Positions 57,901-64,000 of a DNA stretch of 64,000 bases are shown piece after piece. The notes beneath the pieces are model-generated. The model saw only the letters and a list, made by a program, of their open reading frames with translations. It had not been told where the DNA came from and did no database searches. The stretch is taken from positions 10,563,501-10,627,500 of the forward strand of contig NC_084808.1 in the NCBI RefSeq assembly GCF_963583255.1. The letters are read 5' to 3'. The position numbers were made by a program, and so were the translations under genes. The stretch comes from Pyrus communis. Taxonomy: Eukaryota > Streptophyta > Magnoliopsida > Rosales > Rosaceae. Position 1 is the stretch's first letter; each line of letters opens with the position of its first letter.

Positions 57901-58921
57901 AATTGTTTCCTATTCAACTTTCCCTTTTCTTCTTTTCCATCCAACATCCGAATTCTAGTATATATTAAATATCCCAACTAATTTTCATTCAAATAATTTC
58001 TAAATATTAAATTTCTAACATAAATTGGATGCATAAAGCTAGCAAACCTTTTTTTTACTTTTTTATTTTTTATTTATTTATTTTTTTAAAATCTTTATTA
58101 TCTACACTAAGGAGAGTGGAGAGTTGGCTAAACCTCACAATAGAGGGATTATAATTATGTGGTTCAAATTTGCATTTGGCAAGAATTGAACCTAAGACCT
58201 CTCACTTACAAGTGAAGAAGAATATCACTAGACTGTAGTACTAAGTGGTACAAAGCTAGCAAACTTGGTTAAAAGAATTCTTATCAATAAAGAAAAACTT
58301 TTTTCATCATTCGAATGATATTTTATGAGAAGGAGCATTCAAATTTGAGCACATAGACGAAAGATGAAAGGGCGACTAATCTAGCCATCTAGTGACAATC
58401 ATGTCTATAATAGAAATGATGCTTTGAGCTTTCGTATGAGTTTGGCAAAGCGTCTTAAATAAAGGAAAATCCAAGTTATAATTTTTTCAAGCCATATCAT
58501 AAGTTTCATTGGTTCTACTTATTCTCAATGAATGCTAAACAATTATATTTTAGCATGCGAAGCAAATGAGGATTAGTAATCACACCTCCATGCTATAAAT
58601 CATGACCCCAATATTATATTGTCACCATTACGAATGTCGAAAATATATAATATCTATGCCAATAGAAAGGATGTATTTTTGCTCAACACCCTAAGCTATG
58701 TTGACACTCACTATACACTTTAAACTTTACCATGTGTCTTTTAATCTAACTATAGTTAACTTTCATATTAAATATTCCTTTTTTAATTGTGAAGAATATA
58801 TGACAAAACTCAACAGTTACCAAACCCAGTTCATAAACACCCACCCCATTGTTTCGTCCAAAAAAACACCCACGTACCAATGGCCTCAACTTACCGGCGG
58901 TAGCCAAAGAATTTCAGTAGA
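57901..58921. other. intergenic with one SINE; host flank of the CACTA element
   Basis: AT-rich. Apart from the SINE at 58082-58256 there is no clear feature. Bases 58860-58921 are the left flank of the CACTA insertion and contain, on the minus strand, a perfect-looking splice donor (GGTAAGTT at about 58898-58891). Confidence 0.45.
58082..58256 (-). repeat. tRNA-derived SINE copy, best preserved
   Basis: Minus strand: CCACTTAGTACTACAGTCTA, GTGATATTC (A-box part), GAGGTCTTAGGTTCAATTC (B box), body ATTTGAACCACATAATTATA, and tail TTAGTGTAGATAATAAAGAT. Box spacing is that of tRNA promoters. Confidence 0.8.
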
Positions 58922-58944
58922 CACTACTACAAAAGGGGGCTATA

Positions 58945-59183
58945 GTGTCGGAGGGTGGCGTCGCTTTAATCTAATATAGTAGCGGATTAGGCAGTTGCGA
59001 CACTAACTGAACATGACGTCGGATTTACTGTCACTTATAAGCGTTATTAAATGTTTATGTCGCTTTTAAACCGACGTAAACATATATTTTAATAATTTTT
59101 AAATACTAGTGTCGCTTTTAAACCGACGTAAACATTATTTTAATAATTTTTAAATACTAGTGTCGCTTTTAAGCGACATAAAG
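58945..59183. repeat. left subterminal repeats of the CACTA element
   Basis: Motif (G/A)TGTCGCTTTTAAACCGACG occurs at about 59050, 59111 and 59161, with a variant at 58958. Copies are near-palindromic (GTCGCTTTTAAGCGAC at 59162), as expected of transposase-binding subterminal repeats. Confidence 0.8.
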
Positions 59184-59407
59184 TGTCACATCCCAACCCT
59201 CAGTTCCAACTATATTGTCCGCTTTGGCATTCCCTGCCCGAAGACAGAGCTACCGCACGGTTTTGTTTCTGTGGACCGGTACTCAGCCGTAGCCAGCGCC
59301 TGCTCTCCCCTCAGGGAGTCCACAAAAGGCCTAGTTGAAACTTAAGGTTGGCAATGGATATATAAGGCCCAAAGACCACGCCCTCACGGGCGATGTGGGA
59401 TACTACA
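59184..59407 (-). repeat. solo LTR of a small (TRIM-like) retroelement inside the CACTA
   Basis: 224 bp, plus strand TGTCACATCCCAACCC to GATGTGGGATACTACA, flanked by exact TAAAG (59179-59183, 59408-59412). On the minus strand it has TATCCCACATCGCCC, GCCTTATATAT, AGGCCTTTTG, CAGAAACAAAACCGTG and CCAAAGCGGACAATAT, phrases shared with Cassandra-type TRIM LTRs. I could not see the 5S-like block of Cassandra itself. Confidence 0.75.
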
Positions 59408-59454
59408 TAAAGTGTGTATATATATATATTAAATTATATATATATTAAATTAAA

Positions 59455-61610
59455 TTTTATATCCCTAAAAACTATAATAATTATATATATATATATATAT
59501 TAAATTAAATTTTAAAAAATTGGTGATCATTGGATTGGCTTAAATATACATACGATTCAATTTCTTAAGTGTTATACATACAAAATAAATAAATTTAAAT
59601 CTACTTAATATATATATATATACACACACACCATTGAACTTGATTGGATAGGAATTCTATGAAACTAATTTCGACAGTTATAAACGAAAAATCACGATTT
59701 AACGGTAATTTTAACTCCGATTTTGATGATTTTTTACAGCTACACTCCTGACCCTATATGAATACAATGAATGGATTCGATCTTCAAATTAAAATATTTA
59801 CACAAGTGGATACCACAAAATCTTATGTTATACTTAATGAAAGTATAAATAAACTCTAAGTGTTAGTCAATCTATTGTTTTGATGGGATACAAATTCTCC
59901 GAAACTAATTTCAACGATCCCAACCGTCAAACTTGTTTGCATATGCTTCGAGATCACATCAGCAAAAAATCACAAAAAACAAACATTCAGAGATCAAGTA
60001 ACGGGACAAAGCTTTTCGACGGTTATAAACGAAAAATCACGATTTAACGGTTATTTTAACTCCGATTTTGATGATTTTTTACAGCTACATTCCTTGACCC
60101 TATATGAATAGAATGAATGAATTCGATCTTCAATTTAAAATATTTACACAAGTTTATACCACAAAATCTTATGTTATACTTAATGAAAGTATAAATAAAC
60201 TCTAAGTGTTAGTCAATCTATTGTTTTGATGGGATACGAATTCTCCGAAACTAATTTCAACGATCCCAACCGTCAAACTTGTTTGCATATGCTTCGAGAT
60301 CACGTCAGCAAAAAATCACAAAAAACAAACATTCAGAGATCAAGTAACGGGACAAAGCTTTTCGACGGTTATAAACGAAAAATCACGATTTAACGGTTAT
60401 TTTAACTCCGATTTTGATGATTTTTTACAGCTACACTCCTTGACCCTATATGAATACAATGAATGAATTCGATCTTCAAATTAAAATATTTACACAAGTA
60501 GATACCACAAAATCTTATGTTATACTTAATGAAAGTATAAATAAACTCCAAGTATTAGTCAATCTATTGTTTTGATGGGATACGAATTCTCCGAAACTAA
60601 TTTCAACGATCCCAACCGTCAAACTTGTTTGCATATGCTTCAAGATCACATCAGCAAAAAATCACAAAAAACAAACATTCAGAGATCAAGTAACGGGACA
60701 AAGCTTTTCAACGGTTATAAACGAAAAATCACGATTTAACGGTTATTTTAACTCCGATTTTGATGATTTTTTACAGCTACACTCATTGACCCTTTATGAA
60801 TAGAATGAATGAATTCGATCTTCAAATTAAAATATTTACACAAGTAGATACCACAAAATCTTATGTTATACTTAATGAAAGTATAAATAAACTCTAAGTG
60901 TTAGTCAATCTATTGTTTTGATGGGATATGAATTCTCCGAAACTAATTTCAACGATCTCAACCGTCAAACTAATTTCACTATCAATTGATGGACAGAGTG
61001 TGGAGTGTGTGTGCTGTATAGCGCACAAATATGGCCCTCAACTTTTATTATTTTTTTGCTCTTGTGTAATACAAATTCTCAGAAGTATCCTTCCAATTAA
61101 TTGAAGAGATCTTATTTTGGGACCAGGAGGTATTATACGGAATATATGTTTTCTTTTTTAGAAGAAAAAACCAGTTGGTTTGACTTGTGCAAAAATGGTG
61201 CTTTGCACACCCAAAAACCTACCCTTATATGAGTGTCGCTTATAACCGACACTAAATTATTTTTTTAAATATTTTGAAATCCAATGTCGCTTTAAATTAG
61301 TTTTTTTAAATATTTTGAAACCCAGTGTCGCTTTTAAGCGACATATTGATTTAAATTAGTTTTTCGTTTTATAACCATCGAAAAGTTCCATAGAATTTGT
61401 ATCCCATCAAGTTCAATGGTGTGTGTATATATATATATATTTATTAAGTAGATTTAAATTTATTTATTTTGTATGTATAACACTTAAAGAAATTGAATGG
61501 TATGTATATTGAAACTGATCCAACAGTCACCAATTTTTAAAATTTAATTTAATATATATATATATATATAATTATTATAGTTTTTAGGGGTATAAAATTG
61601 TTACATTAAT
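59455..61610. repeat. large inverted arms around the CACTA interior
   Basis: Arm 59455-59690 is the inverted copy of 61370-61610: CCCTAAAAACTATAATAATT, TAAGTGTTATACATACAAAA, TTTAAATCTACTTAATA and CACACACCATTGAACTTGAT are shared. The enclosed 1.7 kb holds the tandem array and a middle set of GTCGCTT motifs (61230-61345). Confidence 0.8.
59640..60985. repeat. tandem array, unit about 345 bp, nearly four copies
   Basis: The mark TAAACGAAAAATCACGATTT starts at 59681, 60025, 60372 and 60718 (spacing 344, 347, 346). Units share TGATGATTTTTTACAGCTAC and TTATGTTATACTTAATGAAA and differ by a few bases. The last copy is cut off near 60985. Confidence 0.95.
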
Positions 61611-61683
61611 ATATATAATTATTATAGTATTTTTTAGGGTTATAAAATTAATATATATAAAATTATAGTATTTGAAATATTAG

Positions 61684-61699
61684 GCGGGAAATTTCCCGC
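61684..61699. promoter_or_regulatory. 16-bp palindrome made of two E2F-like sites
   Basis: GCGGGAAATTTCCCGC reads TTTCCCGC on both strands, which fits the E2F consensus TTTSSCGC. It lies about 310 bp before the TATA-like TATTTAAA at 62008 within the CACTA. Binding is inference. Confidence 0.45.
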
Positions 61700-61720
61700 T
61701 TGTTTGAATGGATGGAGAGA

Positions 61721-62000
61721 CTTAGTGTCGGTTTTAACCGACGCTAGTGTCATTAAAGCGACGCTATGTGAATTTCAAAAAGTGTGTCAGAAGTTGGCGT
61801 CGGTTAAAAGCGACGCTAGTTTCATTAAAGCGACGCAAGTTTCATTAAAGCGACGCTATGTGAATTTCAAAAAGTGTCAGAAGTTTGTGTCGGTTTAAAG
61901 CGACGCTAGTTTCATTAAAGCGACGCGAGTTTCATTAAAGTGACGCTATGTGAATTTCAAAAAAAGTGTCAGACGTTTGCGTCGGTTTTAACGGACGCAA
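61721..62000. repeat. tandem-like GTCG hairpin repeats in the CACTA
   Basis: Repeating units of GTCGGTTTTAACCGACGC, (A)TTAAAGCGACGC, and CTATGTGAATTTCAAAAA occur at 61725, 61798 and 61889, ending near 61997. The arms GTCGGTT/AACCGAC pair perfectly, giving a series of small hairpins. Confidence 0.85.
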
Positions 62001-62770
62001 ACTAAGTACCCATATTTAAACCCCTCTCTTTCCCATTTCAACCGTGCTTTCATTTCTCCCCCAATTTCAGACTTTCTTCTTCTCCTTCCCCATTTCATCT
62101 GTGCGTCCCCTTCTTCCTCCTTTTCATTTTTTCCTCAACTCCTTCCCCGTTTGCTTTGGATCACCAGTTTGAAGATCAACATTTTGAAGAACTCCAATTC
62201 GAGGAGGAAGAGCTTGAAGGTGGTTCATTTTTAAATTATTATGATTATTAATTTTAGTTTCTATTTTGTATTCTAAATAGTTTTATGCTTAAATTGAAAA
62301 TTTATTTTTGTTTCTTGGTTTTTAATTGTTTTTTTTGTATTTATGCATGTTGGATCTGAAGAGCAAGGACACTGGAAATCGCAGATCCATAATTTTTTAA
62401 AGGTATAAAACCTGAGTTTAATCTATAGAGATTAGAGCCTTAATGTTGAAGTAGTAAAGTATTGGAGCACTGATCTGATGGCAAGCATGGCAGCATGGAG
62501 TTGCTAGTATTATATATGGCACTATGGAGCTACAAAATATGTGGTCTTCGACAAAGGCAAGCACAGGAAAGCATGGAGGATGAATTTTTGTAAATTATAT
62601 GGAATGTTAGATGTAAAACATTTGTATATTATGGCACTATTTTTCTTTTGAATTATTTTTATTATTGTTTGTTTTGGCCTAAAATTGAAATTTATTATTT
62701 CGATTATATAATTTTTTTGAGTTATAATTATTTGAGAACGAATACAGAAACAGATTTCGACTTTTTTTTA
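62001..62770. other. CACTA interior, leader-like and AT-rich, no ORF of note
   Basis: TATTTAAACCCC near 62008 is followed by a CT-rich 100-base stretch and a short segment whose translation is acidic (HFEELQFEEEELEGG, about 62185-62225) ending at a possible donor GGTGGTTC. The rest is AT-rich. It could be the 5' end of a lost transposon gene. Confidence 0.4.
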
Positions 62771-62779
62771 AATTATTAT

Positions 62780-63060
62780 TATCAAAGGTGGTGTCGCTTT
62801 AAATCGTCACTAGTTTGCATATTTTATTTATTTAATTGTTCTCTAACGTCGCTTTAAACCGTCACTAGTTTGCATATTTTATTTAGTTAATTGTTGACTA
62901 GCGTCGCTTTAAACCGACGTTAACATCAGCGTCGCTTTAAACCGACGCTGCGTAGTGGCGGATTAAGCGAACAAAGCGACGCTGAAGCCCTTTAGTGACG
63001 GTAGCAATGGCGTCACTATTCCAATCCGACATTGCAGTGTTTTATGTCGGATTTTTGCCA
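62780..63060. repeat. right subterminal repeats of the CACTA element
   Basis: GTCGCTTTAAA.CG(A/T)C motifs at about 62793, 62848, 62902 and 62930, in the same family as the left zone, plus GCGTAGTGGCGGATTAAGCG (62949), which resembles ATAGTAGCGGATTAGGC at 58976. Confidence 0.8.
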
Positions 63061-63133
63061 AATTTCCGACAGAAATCGGGGTTTCTTGTCGGTTTTTGGT
63101 CCGCCGGTGATAGCCTATATTGTAGTAGTGAGA

Positions 63134-63425
63134 GACGATGGGAACATGACTGGTGGAGAGCCAAGACAGTTAACGGCGTTGAGTTCGGGGGATAAGGGGT
63201 GGCGGTCGTAGCCCCCACTGAAAAGAAAAGAGTTTGAAGTTTTTGACGATTATTGTCACCACGACCCTTAGGCTTGCGAAGGCCATGGTTAGAGACAAAA
63301 AACAAGAGGAAAAAAGAGGTGAGAGAGATATATTGGCAAAAAAAAAAGGGTAGTTGTGTTGTGAAATTGAGGATATGTGTGCATTGGAATGTAAAAGTAA
63401 ATATGACACAATATTTACAAGTAAG
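63134..63425 (-). other. right host flank of the CACTA; possible broken exon
   Basis: On the minus strand an ATG at 63286 is followed by about 38 codons, and a pyrimidine tract with TTTTCAG (about 63230-63222) is followed by an open frame GYDRHPLSPELNAVNC that reaches the CACTA boundary. I do not recognise the protein. It could be an exon of an old host gene or chance. Confidence 0.3.
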
Positions 63426-63901
63426 GTTCTAAAATACGCTAGGCGCTAGTCGGGTGGCTGGCTGGAGCCTAGGCAGACTGGAAGGATTTAAGTAAATCTA
63501 TTATATTTCGTGTAAATAAGTGTCTATTTATACTTAAAATATATATAATTTCATCATAAACTACAAAATAGAATGACATATATATTATGAAGTATTGGAC
63601 ATAATGAAAACATAGGGAACAAACATATAAGGTGTGTTCATTTAAGTATTCAACAAGGTTTTACAATTTATTGAAAATAAAATAAAATGCAAAATGAAAG
63701 CTATCTATTTTCTGTCTAAGTGAGTCAGAACCTAGTCGGTGCCTGGGCAGGTCTGGGTGGGCCTAAGCGGGTGCCTAAGCAGTCTAGGCGGGGGCCTAGA
63801 CCTTTCTTAATTTTCAAATGCCTAACCATTAATCGGGATGGTGACCACCCGCCTAATGCCTAGGTGGGGCCTAGGCGACGCTAGGCGGGAATTTTTAGAA
63901 C
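63426..63901. mobile_element. hAT-type MITE, copy 2
   Basis: 476 bp, GTTCTAAAATACGCTAGGCG to (inverted) GTTCTAAAAATTCCCGCCTA. Same family and orientation as 1711-2116, sharing TAGAATGAYATAYA, ACATGGGGAACAA-like and AAGCTATCTATTTTCTGTCT text. It is longer by an extra CTAGGC-rich block. No clear target duplication. Confidence 0.8.
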
Positions 63902-64000
63902 AGTTTTTATGAAATTCAGCAAGTGTGCTTACGTCCTCGGGGCAACAGTTGTGCTTTCTTTTATTATTTGAAATAATGGGAGTACAAAAATAATTCTCAC

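Larger units (their letters stand above)
58922..63130. mobile_element. complete non-autonomous CACTA (En/Spm-type) transposon
   Basis: 4209 bp beginning CACTACTACAAAAGGGGGCT and ending, inverted, CACTACTACAATATAGGCTA. Flanked by an exact AGA duplication (58919-58921, 63131-63133), as CACTA transposases make. Both subterminal zones carry many GTCGCTTTTAA/CCGACG words. No transposase-like coding region is present. A TATA-like TATTTAAA near 62008 with a CT-rich stretch after it may be the remnant of an ancestral promoter and leader. It contains a solo LTR, large inverted arms and a tandem array. Confidence 0.93.

Noticed and set aside
59184..59407. Calling the solo LTR Cassandra
   Set aside because: Shared blocks are clear, but the 5S-like segment that defines Cassandra was not seen, so only a relationship is claimed.
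63418..63909. 8-bp target duplication around hAT MITE copy 2
   Set aside because: CAAGTAAG and AGTTTTTA do not match; either decayed or ends misplaced.
1..64000. tRNA, rRNA, microRNA or CRISPR features
   Set aside because: No tRNA or rRNA gene was recognised by eye; hairpins found belong to transposons; CRISPR arrays are not expected in a plant nuclear genome and none is seen.

Overview
This is a piece of a dicot plant nuclear genome. The window is AT-rich, its genes have GT-AG introns, and most of it is old retrotransposons and DNA transposons nested in each other. The repeat types (a tRNA-derived SINE, hAT MITEs rich in CTAGGCG, a copia family whose 3' end carries the conserved ACGAGGCACC block) look like those of Rosaceae, probably the apple/pear group. 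That placement is inference, not proof.

Only three genes are well supported. (1) A non-canonical Aux/IAA gene of the IAA33 type on + at 18769-19521 (two exons, 165 aa). (2) A HAD-type (DL)-glycerol-3-phosphatase gene (GPP family) on - at 39589-36280 (six exons, 276 aa). (3) An intronless plant-specific gene of unknown function on + at 53797-54576 (259 aa). A fourth gene starts at the left edge on - (ATG at 283, telo-box in the leader) and continues outside the window. The three complete genes share no pathway; they are islands in repeats.

Layout: 1-350 gene start; 1.7-2.1 kb hAT MITE; 5.0-5.5 kb LINE relic; 6.5-16.4 kb a scrambled Ty3/gypsy relic with + LTR-like ends and + gag, but a pol block and an accessory ORF on -, its right LTR cut by two hAT-type insertions; 16.7-18.3 kb MITEs and a SINE; 18.8-19.5 kb IAA33; 20.6-27.8 kb a second gypsy relic on - with an antisense plant-mobile-domain ORF; 30.1-31.2 kb a long-inverted-repeat element; 31.4-35.5 kb a deleted gypsy element with a small copia nested in its 3' LTR; 36.3-39.6 kb GPP; 39.8-51.0 kb two copia elements on -, truncated against each other at about 45790; 53.5-54.6 kb a MULE-type MITE just upstream of the unknown gene; 56.5-57.3 kb a Harbinger-type element; 57.8-58.3 kb two SINEs; 58.9-63.1 kb a complete non-autonomous CACTA transposon with a subterminal repeat array, a solo LTR and a tandem array inside it; 63.4-63.9 kb a second copy of the first hAT MITE.

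The main points of interest are the two accessory ORFs with their own TATA boxes inside gypsy relics, the copia LTR placed in sense 176 bp upstream of the GPP start codon, the MULE MITE in the promoter of the unknown gene, and the internal architecture of the CACTA element. All retroelement coding regions seen are interrupted; none looks autonomous.
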